64,000 nt of DNA from Bifidobacterium miconis (lineage in GTDB: Bacteria; Actinomycetota; Actinomycetes; Actinomycetales; Bifidobacteriaceae). Positions 25,794-35,000 of this stretch are shown one piece after another. The position numbers were made by a program, and so were the translations under genes. The stretch is taken from assembly GCF_019331735.1 (NCBI RefSeq), contig NZ_JAHBBH010000011.1, positions 1 to 64,000 on the forward strand, given 5' to 3'. Position 1 is the stretch's first letter. Each line of letters starts with the position of its first letter. The notes beneath the pieces were generated by a model. The model ran no database searches, had not been told where the DNA came from, and worked only from the letters and a program-made list of their open reading frames with translations.

Positions 25794-26708
25794 ATGGAAC
25801 ATCGTCGAATGACCGAAACAGGCGACGAACCGGTCGTCGCCATGACGCAAAGCCTTGCGGAACGTCGCCGCGAAACCGTGCAACGCTGCGCGGACGAATC
25901 GGCGCGATTGCGGCAGCGACTGCTGTTCGGCATGACCACATCCTTAACGCTGCAGTCGATCCCGTTGCCGTCCCGCTGCGATCTTGACATGGACGCATTG
26001 CACACCACATCCAGTACGGGCGCCAAACGTGTGAGATCGAAGGCCGCAACGTCAGTGCCGCATGTGTGGAAGCACCTGAACGGCGATAGCAGCGCGCGGA
26101 TTCGGTCCAACGTATATGCGCTGGACCTTCTGCACACTTGGGCGCAACTGTCAAGTCATGTGCCGCTCGATGATTTGGTGGCGTTGGGGGACGCGATGCT
26201 TGCGAACGAGGAGCGACTATCGCTCAGTGAATTCGCTGGATTCCTTGAGCGTATACCGTATTTCAAGGGAAAGCCATCATGTCGTTTGGCGCTGCGCCTG
26301 ATGACGCCGAACATGCGTTCACCGATGGAGAGCAAGACGATGTTGGTGCTGAGACGGCACGGCATTCCCCGGCCAGAGGCGAATTACACGGTTCCGGGGG
26401 CCAAATTCGGTTCCGGAGCATCCATGACCTTGGATCTGGCTTGGCCGGAATACCTGGTGGCGGTGGAATACGACGGGGACCACCATCGCACGGATCGCCG
26501 GCAATGGCGACGCGACAAGGAAAAGCGGATGCTGTTGCGAGGACAACACTGGATGATTCTGGAGATCACGGCAGATGCGCTGTCCAATGATGTCGCATGT
26601 GCGGAATTCGCGTTCCGCGTGGCCAGACAGTTGGCGGAACGCGGCTTGGACTGTGATTTTAGGCTCATCGCCATGTCCGTGGAGGAACTGGCCCGGTCGG
26701 TGCGGTGA
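25794..26708 (+). CDS. DUF559-domain protein, predicted PD-(D/E)XK fold
   Basis: The protein of about 304 residues ends in a DUF559-type domain: LDLAWPEYLVAVEYDGDHHR followed by KEKRMLLRGQHWMILEITAD. This matches the restriction-endonuclease-like fold (Asp, then Glu-x-Asp) of the Vsr-like superfamily. The N-terminal two-thirds is typical of actinobacterial proteins with an AbiEi-like or unassigned helical region; I do not recognise a specific function. The start is uncertain: ATG at 25794 and ATG at 25809 both lack a clear ribosome site. It stands alone between two repeat-rich intergenic regions. Its composition looks slightly less GC-rich than the neighbours, so it may be an acquired gene. 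Confidence 0.75.
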   Translation: MEHRRMTETGDEPVVAMTQSLAERRRETVQRCADESARLRQRLLFGMTTSLTLQSIPLPSRCDLDMDALHTTSSTGAKRVRSKAATSVPHVWKHLNGDSSARIRSNVYALDLLHTWAQLSSHVPLDDLVALGDAMLANEERLSLSEFAGFLERIPYFKGKPSCRLALRLMTPNMRSPMESKTMLVLRRHGIPRPEANYTVPGAKFGSGASMTLDLAWPEYLVAVEYDGDHHRTDRRQWRRDKEKRMLLRGQHWMILEITADALSNDVACAEFAFRVARQLAERGLDCDFRLIAMSVEELARSVR

Positions 26709-26785
26709 CGGGTGTGCGGTCGGGGCTGTGCGGGACCCGTCATTGTGGTCATGCTTGGTAAAACAAGGGTGATTATTTGCGGAGT

Positions 26786-27065
26786 GTGACATGATTCCGC
26801 GTCACGCTTCGCTGATGGAGGCCGGTTCGCGTTGAGTGTGACAGCGAAGGTTTGATTGAGTCGATCTCTTCCGCTTATTCCAAGCAGAAGAGCTCTCCGA
26901 AAACGTTGATGTTGCAAGGATCTGTGATCCGGCACACTGTCTTGGTCCGTCTCGCTGCCTGGCTGTTCTTGTCATACATGGGGAAATTAAGCGTATTGGG
27001 ATAATGCGTGACGAGATGATGTGACATGCTTTTGAAGAAAGCTGCCGTATTCGCTTAGTGTGACA
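26786..27065. repeat. Intergenic cluster of GTGACA motifs, region B
   Basis: The 674 bases between the DUF559 gene and the symporter gene contain GTGACA at 26786-26791, 26838-26843, 27021-27026 and 27060-27065, plus GTGACG near 27008. AGTGTGACA recurs three times. The copy at 26786 is embedded in GTGACATGATTCCGCGTCAC, which resembles the region A copy from 23330. The rest of the gap, up to 27382, shows short palindromes but no gene. Confidence 0.6.
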
Positions 27066-27382
27066 GAACGGGAGGCTTGCGGCGAGGATCGTAGGCGGCC
27101 AGACCGGGCAATGCCGCGCTTGCAGTTCATTATGTGGTCAGGGTCTTCCCTTTTGACTGGTTATGGGCCACACTCATTACTCAGCACAGCGGTGTGCGGC
27201 ACCGCTGGCCAAAAGCCCATGATGCGGATGTCGCATACCCCTTGTGTTCCCCGTCCAAGCCGGGCTACAAGCCCCTTGCCTCGGGTTTTCAAGAATTTTC
27301 GCCGGGTTGGCCGCCTCCCGCGGCACGTTCGCCCGGAATGCACGCGCCTGAACGCGCGTGGTAGAGGGAAACAAGGTTCATC

Positions 27383-28696
27383 ATGTCCGCATCCGCAACC
27401 GCCTCGTTGTCACGGGAAACCGTGAAGCGCGACTCCGTGCCCGAGATCATCGCCGCGTCGATGGTGGGCACCGCCATCGAGTTCTACGACAACTACTGCT
27501 ACTCCATCGCCGCCGCAAGCTACTTCGGCACGATCTTCTTCACCTCCGTCGCCAAGTCGAACCCGGCGCTGGCCACGCTGATGGCATTCGTCACGTTCGC
27601 CGTCTCCTTCCTCGCCCGCCCGTTCGGCTCCCTGCTGTTCGGCCACTTCGGCGACAAGATGGGCCGCAAGAAGACGCTGGTGATCGCCCTGATGACGATG
27701 GGCATCTCCACGTTCGTCGTCGGCCTGCTGCCCGGCTACGAGCAGATCGGCGCCTGGGCCGTGGTCATCCTGTGCATCTGCCGCGCCTGCCAGGGCGTGG
27801 GCCTCGCCGGCGAATGGTCCGGCGCCGCGCTGGTCGCCACCGAGAACGCCCCGGCGAACAAGCGCGCGCTGTTCGGCTCCTTCCCGAACCTGGGCGCCCC
27901 GATCGGCTTCTTCTGCGCGTACGGCATCAACCTGCTGCTGACCACCACGCTGAGCAAGGACCAGATGATTGCGTTCGGCTGGCGCATCCCGTTCCTGCTG
28001 TCCGCGGTGCTGGTCATCATCGGCCTATACGTGCGTGAGCGCATGAGCGAGACCCCGATCTTCGCGAAGGCCGCCGCCGAGAAGCGCACCTCGAAGCACC
28101 CGCTCGCCGACCTGCTGCCGTACTGGAAGGAAGTCCTGCTGGGCACGGTCGCGATGGGCATCACCTACACGCTGTTCTACATCCTCGGCACCTGGTCCCT
28201 CAGCTACGGCGTGGCCGGCCTGAACTTCACCCAGCCGCAGTACCTCGGCATGCAGATGGTCTCCGTGTTCTTCTTCGCCGCGTTCATCGTCGTCGGCTGC
28301 CTGGCCGCCGACAAGTACGGCCGCAAGAAGACGCTGATCTTCTTCACTGCTGGCACGCTGGTCTTCAGCTTCTTCGCCCCGGCCCTGCTGCAGCACAATA
28401 CGGCGACGATCATGCTGTTCCTGTGCATCGGCTTCGTGTTCATGGGCGGCCTGTTCGGCCCGTGCGGCGCGTACCTGCCCGAGCTGTTCCCGACGAACGT
28501 GCGCTACTCCGGCGCCGGCCTGAGCTACAATCTCGCCGCGATCTTCGGCGGCGCGTTCGCCCCGTCGCTGGCGACCTGGCTGGTCGAGACGCACGGCGTG
28601 ATGTCGGTCGGCTGGTACCTGGTGGTGATGGCCGCGCTCGCGCTCGTCGCCCTGTTCCTGATCAAGGAAAGCAAGGACAAGGACTACGAGCTGTGA
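27383..28696 (+). CDS. MFS metabolite:H+ symporter (MHS family)
   Basis: The 437-residue transporter has twelve predicted helices. It opens with MVGTAIEFYDNYCYSIAAAS, the hallmark of the MHS branch (ShiA, ProP, KgtP), followed by the MFS loop GHFGDKMGRKKTL and RACQGVGLAGEWSGAALV. A second MFS loop, LAADKYGRKKTL, lies near residue 310. Members import shikimate, proline/betaine, citrate or similar acids with protons; the substrate here is not predictable. The ATG at 27383 has an AAGG about seven bases upstream. It is a single gene followed by a strong terminator, after a long repeat-containing gap. Confidence 0.88.
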   Translation: MSASATASLSRETVKRDSVPEIIAASMVGTAIEFYDNYCYSIAAASYFGTIFFTSVAKSNPALATLMAFVTFAVSFLARPFGSLLFGHFGDKMGRKKTLVIALMTMGISTFVVGLLPGYEQIGAWAVVILCICRACQGVGLAGEWSGAALVATENAPANKRALFGSFPNLGAPIGFFCAYGINLLLTTTLSKDQMIAFGWRIPFLLSAVLVIIGLYVRERMSETPIFAKAAAEKRTSKHPLADLLPYWKEVLLGTVAMGITYTLFYILGTWSLSYGVAGLNFTQPQYLGMQMVSVFFFAAFIVVGCLAADKYGRKKTLIFFTAGTLVFSFFAPALLQHNTATIMLFLCIGFVFMGGLFGPCGAYLPELFPTNVRYSGAGLSYNLAAIFGGAFAPSLATWLVETHGVMSVGWYLVVMAALALVALFLIKESKDKDYEL

Positions 28697-28747
28697 TCTG
28701 CAGCCGATAACTGCCGATGGCTGCTGATAGTTGCCAGTAGTTCGACA

Positions 28748-28786
28748 CGCCCGGACTTGACGAAAGTCAATGTCCGGGCGTATTTT
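28748..28786 (+). terminator. Terminator after the MHS symporter gene
   Basis: CGCCCGGAC with TTGAC pairs with GTCAA and TGTCCGGGCG to form a long stem closed by GAAA, followed by a T-rich tail (TATTTTATT). Confidence 0.85.
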
Positions 28787-28804
28787 ATTCACTCGTAAAC
28801 CACA

Positions 28805-29010
28805 GACCGTTGGTTTGGGATGCAAGTCCCACGAAGTTTGGTTCGCCAAGCCAGCGCAGGTTGAGAGATAGTCGCCCGTTCGCGGGTTGCCGCACGTCGC
28901 AAGACGGGAACAGCGGCCGAATGTTGCTCTGCCTGTGTGCAGGGCTTTTTTATTGCCCTGCGATGACGCGGTGTTCCGTACCGAGAAGATCAACGGCCGA
29001 TCTAGGAAGG
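28805..29010 (+). promoter_or_regulatory. Probable ribosomal protein L10 leader
   Basis: The 200 bases before rplJ are structured and noncoding. They contain several stems, including GCAGGGC/GCCCTGC around a T-rich loop at 28939-28961, and lie exactly where the L10(L12)4 autoregulatory leader is found in many bacteria. L10-L12 binding to this mRNA would repress rplJ-rplL translation or elongation. The identification is by position and structure; a covariance search was not possible. Confidence 0.6.
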
Positions 29011-29016
29011 AACGCC

Positions 29017-29538
29017 ATGAAGAGGCCCGAAAAGGAAGCGGTGGTCGCTCAGCTTACGGAGCAGTTCCGTAACGCCGATGCCGTCTACCTGACCGAGTAC
29101 CGCGGGCTTACCGTTCCGCAGGTTTCCGAACTGCGCGAAAAGCTAGGCCGCGATACTTCCTACACTGTGGCTAAGAACACGCTGGCGCGTATCGCCGCCA
29201 AGGAAGCGGGCATTGAGGGTCTTGACGACCTGCTCAAGGGCCCGACCGCCATCACCTTCGTGAAGGGCGACTTCATTGAGGCTGCGAAGGTCCTGCGTGA
29301 CTTTGCCAAGACCAACAAGGCTCTCGTTATCTCGGGCGGCTATGCCGATGGCACCGTCTACGACGGCGAGGGTGCGAAGAAGCTGGCGGACATGATGTCT
29401 CGCCCGCAGCTGCTCGCCAAGTTCGCCGGCGACCTCAAGGCCACGACCGCCAAGGCCGCGTACCTGTTCGTCGCTCTGCCGACCAAGGCCGTGCGTACGA
29501 TCGACGCCCTGCGCGAGAAGCAGGAAAAGGCAGCTTGA
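29017..29538 (+). CDS. rplJ: 50S ribosomal protein L10
   Basis: The 173-residue protein is the base of the ribosomal stalk and anchors L7/L12 dimers. Recognisable parts are MKRPEKEAVVAQLTEQF, VYLTEYRGLTVPQVSELR, YTVAKNTLARIA and LLKGPTAITFV, with the C-terminal helix that binds L12 ending in IDALREKQEKAA. The ATG at 29017 follows AGGAAGG. It forms an operon with rplL 105 bases downstream, behind a structured leader that probably gives feedback control. Confidence 0.97.
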   Translation: MKRPEKEAVVAQLTEQFRNADAVYLTEYRGLTVPQVSELREKLGRDTSYTVAKNTLARIAAKEAGIEGLDDLLKGPTAITFVKGDFIEAAKVLRDFAKTNKALVISGGYADGTVYDGEGAKKLADMMSRPQLLAKFAGDLKATTAKAAYLFVALPTKAVRTIDALREKQEKAA

Positions 29539-29643
29539 TCCCCATGCGGCTTGCCGCATGAACCATTCGGAAAAACAAACAAACATTGAGACGGTGCGCC
29601 GGCACGAGCACGCGGGCCGCCGCCAGAATGAAAGGAAGCCATC

Positions 29644-30027
29644 ATGGCTAAGTACACCAACGAAGAGCTGCTGGAAGCTTTCGGTGAAATGACCCTCGTC
29701 GAGCTCTCCGAGTTCGTCAAGGCCTTCGAGGAGAAGTTCGACGTCGAGGCTGCCGCTCCGGTCGCCGCCGTCGCCGCCGCTCCGGCCGCTGGCGCTGCTG
29801 CTGAGGAAGAGGAGAAGACCGAGTTCGACGTCGTCCTGACCGCTGTCGGCGACAAGAAGATCCAGGTCATCAAGGCCGTCAAGGCCATCACCAACGCCGG
29901 CCTGGCCGAGGCCAAGGCTCTGGTTGACGGCGCTCCGAAGGCCATCCTCGAGAAGGCCAAGAAGGAAGACGCCGAGAAGGCCAAGGCTCAGCTGGAAGAG
30001 GCTGGCGCCACCGTCGAGCTCAAGTAA
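29644..30027 (+). CDS. rplL: 50S ribosomal protein L7/L12
   Basis: The 127-residue stalk protein recruits translational GTPases. It has the N-terminal dimerisation helices ([20 protein letters not shown]), an Ala-rich hinge, and the C-terminal factor-binding domain [20 protein letters not shown] through [16 protein letters not shown]. The 105-base gap from rplJ holds only a small CATGCGG/CCGCATG hairpin. Its codon use is strongly biased, as expected for a highly expressed gene. Confidence 0.98.
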   Translation: MAKYTNEELLEAFGEMTLVELSEFVKAFEEKFDVEAAAPVAAVAAAPAAGAAAEEEEKTEFDVVLTAVGDKKIQVIKAVKAITNAGLAEAKALVDGAPKAILEKAKKEDAEKAKAQLEEAGATVELK

Positions 30028-30069
30028 TGATTGCGGGAGGGAATCCCGCGCATTGCACAGCTTGTTGCG

Positions 30070-30109
30070 AAAACCCCGTTGCACCGGTTTCCCGGAGCGG
30101 CGGGGTTTT
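30070..30109 (+). terminator. Terminator of rplJ-rplL
   Basis: AAAACCCCG at 30070-30078 pairs with CGGGGTTTT at 30101-30109, with an inner CCGG-type stem. Confidence 0.88.
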
Positions 30110-30281
30110 CCGTTTTCCGCCATCCGCGCGGCCAAGGGTCGTGCGATGATGGTGGGCGAAGTTGTCGTGTTTGTGTCGCGATGGCACGCGATGTGCAGCG
30201 AAACATGACACAATGGCACGTAGCGACAAGGGGCGCGGCGGGGTCCACGACAAGGCACGTGAGGAAAGGAAGGCTGACGCG

Positions 30282-31997
30282 GTGAGTGAGGAACAGCGTT
30301 CTCGCAAGTGGTTGGTGAGAGTCAAGGGCTGTGACCAGGTGAGCGTCTCGCCGTCGGAGAGTCTGGAAATCGGCCGCAAGCCGATCCGCCCGCTCGCCGA
30401 CGACGGCAATCCGCGCTTCGAGGTGCCCGACGAGACGCGTTCGATGTCGAAGCGCCACGCCGTCTTCTCCGTCGCGGTCAACGGCTCGGCCACGCTGCGC
30501 GACATGCACTCGACGAACGGCACGTACATGGTGCGCGAAGACGGCCAGCTGCTCCGTCTGCCCGCCGACGCCGAGTTCCCGCTGCCGTCGGCCGCCGTGC
30601 GCATGCAGTTCGGCGACGTGCCGGTCGATTTCGTCATGGTCGACGAGCCGGTCGAGCCCGAGCCGGAACAGCCGGTCGCCGATCTGTTCGAGTACGCGGT
30701 CGGCGACAACAAGCCGGAGCCGGACGCGTCCGGACTGTCCGTCGACGACATTCTCGACCTGCGCGCCGGCGAGCCGACCAGCATGTTCGACGCGAGCAGC
30801 GTGTCCCGCCGCGCCAGCGAGCTCAAGGCCGCGTCGCTGCGCAGCTTCACGCCGATGCGTCCGATCCGGGAGGAGCCGGAGGGCGACGGCATGCCCGAAA
30901 CCGTGCCGCTGAACGTCATGCCGGTGCCGTCTCGGGAACCGCGCGACCTGTTCGCCGACGCGATGTCCGATTCCGCCGACCTTCCCGACGTCGGCGCGCA
31001 GCCGTTCGCGGTCGAGCCCGTCGAGCCGCCGGCCGGATCGTCCGTGCTCAAGACGGATGCCGGGTCGCCGGCCGATCGCCTCATGCCGATTTCGGTGATC
31101 GCGCAGCGTCCGCACCACACGCCCGTCGAGCCGCAGCCGACCAATCTGCCGGCCGCGCAATCGTCCATCGACCAGCACATCGCGCAGACCGGCGAACAGC
31201 CGACCGTGCGCGAGTCGCCGGTCGAACGCACGGCCGCGTACTCCGTGGACTTCGTCGCGCAGTACGCGCTGACCGGCGCGCGGACGAATCCGGCGTCGGA
31301 CGGTTCCGTTGACTCGGAGCAGGCCGTCGATACGACCGATGATCGTGACGGGCAGGCCGTCGACAGCCTGACGTCCGTGGATGATGCGTACTCCGCGGAC
31401 GATGCGCAGGTCGAGGATGACGGGGGCGCGGCGGAGGACGCTCCTGCCGCGGTGCGTGCCGGCGTCGGTGACGCGGCGCGCGACGAGGACGATGAGTCGG
31501 GCGACACGACGGATACCGCGGGTGCGGATGATGCCGCAACGCACGCGTCCGCGGACGGACACGCAGCCGGACCTGCCGACGGCAACGCCGGCGAAACCGC
31601 CGCTGCGGTCACGACGGCCGCGGAAGAGACGCAGGACGCGACGGCGTCTGCAGGCACGGGAACCGCGTGGGGCGCGGCGGCCGCGCAGCCCGAACCGTAC
31701 ACGCCGGCGTTCGAACCGGGTTCCGTGTTCGACCGTGTGTCGAAGGGCGAATTCCGGAGGAGCGAACCGGCGGTCGAAGTCAACGGGTACACGTCCGACG
31801 ACGCGAAGCGCACCACCGATTTCAGCACCCAGTTCGCCATGGCGAGATACCCGCAGCTGCTGCCGTTCCTCGCCATGAACCCGTCGTTGTACGACGATCT
31901 GTACGCATGGCTCGTGGCGCAGGGCAACGCCGACGTGGATGCCGCGCTGGCCGACAATCCGGGATATCAGGACTACCGCAAAGCGGCAGGGAAGTGA
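30282..31997 (+). CDS. FHA-domain protein with long acidic disordered region
   Basis: The 571-residue protein begins with a forkhead-associated domain (residues about 5-110), which binds phosphothreonine peptides. The key residues are present: EIGRKPIR, MSKRHAVFSV and LRDMHSTNGTYMV. The long middle (about 120-500) is acidic, Ala/Asp/Glu-rich and presumably unstructured. A conserved-looking C-terminal helix region runs from FSTQFAMARYPQLLPFLAMN to the end. The GTG at 30282 is chosen because GGAAAGGAAGG lies at the right distance; an ATG at 30213 is the alternative. It is six bases upstream of the helicase-like gene, so the two are surely co-transcribed. The partner kinase is not in this window. 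Confidence 0.82.
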   Translation: MSEEQRSRKWLVRVKGCDQVSVSPSESLEIGRKPIRPLADDGNPRFEVPDETRSMSKRHAVFSVAVNGSATLRDMHSTNGTYMVREDGQLLRLPADAEFPLPSAAVRMQFGDVPVDFVMVDEPVEPEPEQPVADLFEYAVGDNKPEPDASGLSVDDILDLRAGEPTSMFDASSVSRRASELKAASLRSFTPMRPIREEPEGDGMPETVPLNVMPVPSREPRDLFADAMSDSADLPDVGAQPFAVEPVEPPAGSSVLKTDAGSPADRLMPISVIAQRPHHTPVEPQPTNLPAAQSSIDQHIAQTGEQPTVRESPVERTAAYSVDFVAQYALTGARTNPASDGSVDSEQAVDTTDDRDGQAVDSLTSVDDAYSADDAQVEDDGGAAEDAPAAVRAGVGDAARDEDDESGDTTDTAGADDAATHASADGHAAGPADGNAGETAAAVTTAAEETQDATASAGTGTAWGAAAAQPEPYTPAFEPGSVFDRVSKGEFRRSEPAVEVNGYTSDDAKRTTDFSTQFAMARYPQLLPFLAMNPSLYDDLYAWLVAQGNADVDAALADNPGYQDYRKAAGK

Positions 31998-32003
31998 GCT
32001 GAG

Positions 32004-35000
32004 ATGAGCGAAAGCACCAACGGCAACGCCAACAACGCCAACGTTTCCGACGCGGCCGGACAGGCCGCGCCGACCGTGATCGACACGACCGTCGCGCCGA
32101 CCGCGCGCACGCTCGCCGACCTGCGCGTCTGGCGCGAGCAATACCGGGCCGGCCTTGCGCTGTCGCCGCTCGAGGACATCAACCAGCTGAGCGCCAAACT
32201 CGACCTGACGCACGCGCATCCCTCCGGCATCGCCCAGCTGTTCGCCAGCGGGCACGCGCCGCTCGAAGCGCTGTTTCGCGACAGCGGCATGCTGCGCGCC
32301 GCCGGCCGCCGCATCGAACGCGTGCTTGACGACAAAACCGCGAAAATGCGGTTCAGCGGCGTCGCCGAACTCTCGCTCGCCGTCGGCGTGGCCAGCTGGA
32401 GCGGCAACCAGATGCCCGTGCTGCTCTACCCGGTCGACGTGACGCGCGTGGACGGCAAATCCGAGCCGCAGTTCACCATCCGCTTCACCGGCCGTGTGGA
32501 ACTCAACACCGCATTCACCGCCGTCATGCGCGAACAGCACATCACGCTCACCGCCGAAGGCCTGTTCGACGCGTCCAACTACGCCAACGGCGTGCCCGAC
32601 ACGTCCGCCGTATTCGCGCTCATCACCGATCGCGTTTCCGAAGCGTTCCCCGACTTCTCCGTCGAACGGCACATCATCCTCGGCTGCTTCGTCGACCCGT
32701 CGTCCATGATCCTCGCCGAAAGCCAGCGGATCATCGACCAGCTCGCCGAGGCGCCGAGCGGCAACGAGCTGCTCGACGCGCTCGCCGGCTACCCGGACGC
32801 GGCCGCCGCACTCACGCACGAGACCATGCCCGAATACAGTCCGTTCGACGCCGATCCGCACACCGAATACGAAATCGGCGACGTCGACAACACCGTGCGA
32901 TACGCGGCCAACATGGCCTCCGCCGGACACAGCCTGTTCATCGACGGCGAAGTCGGCAAGGACACCGCCGATCAGGCCGCGGCCGTCGCGTCGCGCTGCG
33001 TGATGAACGGCCACACCGTGCTCTACGTGCCGTGCGTGGCCGAACAGAAGCGCCGGTTCGTGCAGGCCGTCAGCGCCAACGAAATGGGCGGACAGCTGCT
33101 CGACATCGCCGACGAGCGCGCCGCCGCGAGCATCGACCGCCAGTTGATCGCCGCGGTCGGCTTCCAGCCGGGCGTCGCCTCGTCGCGCTTCGACCAGTTG
33201 TCCGACGAGCTCGTCGGCGTGCGCTCGCGCCTGACCCGCTACCTCGGCGACCTGCACGGGGTGAGCGAACGGTGGGGCGTAAGCGCCTACCAGACCATCC
33301 AGAACCTCGCCAACATCGCCGCCAAGCCGACGCATCCGGCCACGCGCGTGCGCCTGAGCCGCGCCACCGCGCAGGCGCTCGGCGGGCACCTCGACGAATG
33401 GGCCGCCAAACTGCAGCGTGCCGGCGAGCTCGGCGAATACACGATCGGCCCCGACGACACCGTCTGGTTCGGCGCGTCGCTCAACACCGAGCAGGAGGCC
33501 GTGGACGCCTACCAGCACGTCGTCGACCTGCTCAACAAGCTGCTGCCGGCCACGCGCGAACAGGTGACCACCACCGTGCAGACCTGCGGATTCCCGGTGC
33601 CCGCCAACGCGCGCGAATGGGGACGCCAGGTCACCGTGCTCAAGAACCTGCGCCGCGTGCTCGACGTGTTCCAGCCGGAAATCTTCGAGCGCGACATCGC
33701 CTCCATGATCGAGGCGACCAAACCCAAGGCAGACCGCAAGGCCGAAGGCACGAGCATGGGCTTCTGGGACCGCCGCCGCCACATCAAGGAAGCCAAGAGC
33801 CTGCTGCGCGTGGGCGCGCAGGTCGAAAACCTGCACGAGGCGCTCAAGGTCGTGGCCAAGCAGGCCGACCAGTGGCACATGTTCGTGCCGCGCGGCGGCT
33901 GGCCCGTGCTGCCGGGACGGCTCGACGACATCATCGACACGCAGGACGCGCTCGCCTCCGGCATCACCGCGCTCAACACGGTGCTCGCCACCACGCCCGC
34001 TGGCGGCAATCTCGAAACCGTCGACTTCAACGACGTGGAGGAGCGGCTCAAGGCCCTGTACGAGGACCGCCGCGCGCTCGACACGCTGCCCGAGCGCTAC
34101 TGCCTCGAACAGGAGCTGCGCACGGCCGGACTGACCGAGCTCGTCGACGATCTGCGCAACCGCCACGTCGCGCTCGACGCGGTCGCCGGCGAACTGCAGC
34201 TCGCATGGTGGACGACCGTGTTCGAGGACATCGTGCACGCGTCCGCGATCATCTCGAACCAGGACGGCTCGGCCATGCAGGCCGCGGCCGACCGGTTCGC
34301 GCAGGTCGACATCGAACACGTGCGCTCGATCGGACCGATGGTCGCGCAGGAATCCATGCGCCGGCTGTCCGACCTGCTGTTCTCGCGCACGCAGGAGGCC
34401 AACCAGCTGCACACGACGCTTGCCGGCGGCTCGCGCGTCTCGTTCAGCCGCGTGCGCCGCGACTGCCCGCAGATCATCGCCGCCGCCAAGCCGATCCTCA
34501 TCGCCACCCCGGCCACTCTGGCCGCGCTCACCGGCACCGAGCCGATCGCCGACGTCGCGATCATCGACGCGGGCGCGCACATGCCGGCCGTCGAACTGCT
34601 CACGATCGTCGCGCGCACACGCCACGTCGTCGTGCTCGCGCACCGCAACACCGTCACCTCGGCGTCGCTCGCCAAGCTGATCTCGCTGCTGCCGAGCGTT
34701 GAGGCGCCGTCGCATCCGGTGCGTCGCTCGCCCAAGCTCACCGCGTTCCTCGAAACGCACGGGTACGGCAACGTGCGCCACGACGTGGCCATCAAGCAGG
34801 GATCGGTGCGCTTCCACCACGTCGAAGGCTCCGGCGTGCCGGTCATGTCGAGCGGTCTCGTCGAATCCAGCCAGCAGGAAATCGAACAGGTCGTGCAGCT
34901 CATCGTCAACCGCGCGGCCACGTTCACCATCGTGCCGGCCAGCTACGTGCTCACCGTCGTGAGCCTGACCGAAACGTTCCGCGTGCGGCTCGGCGCCGAA

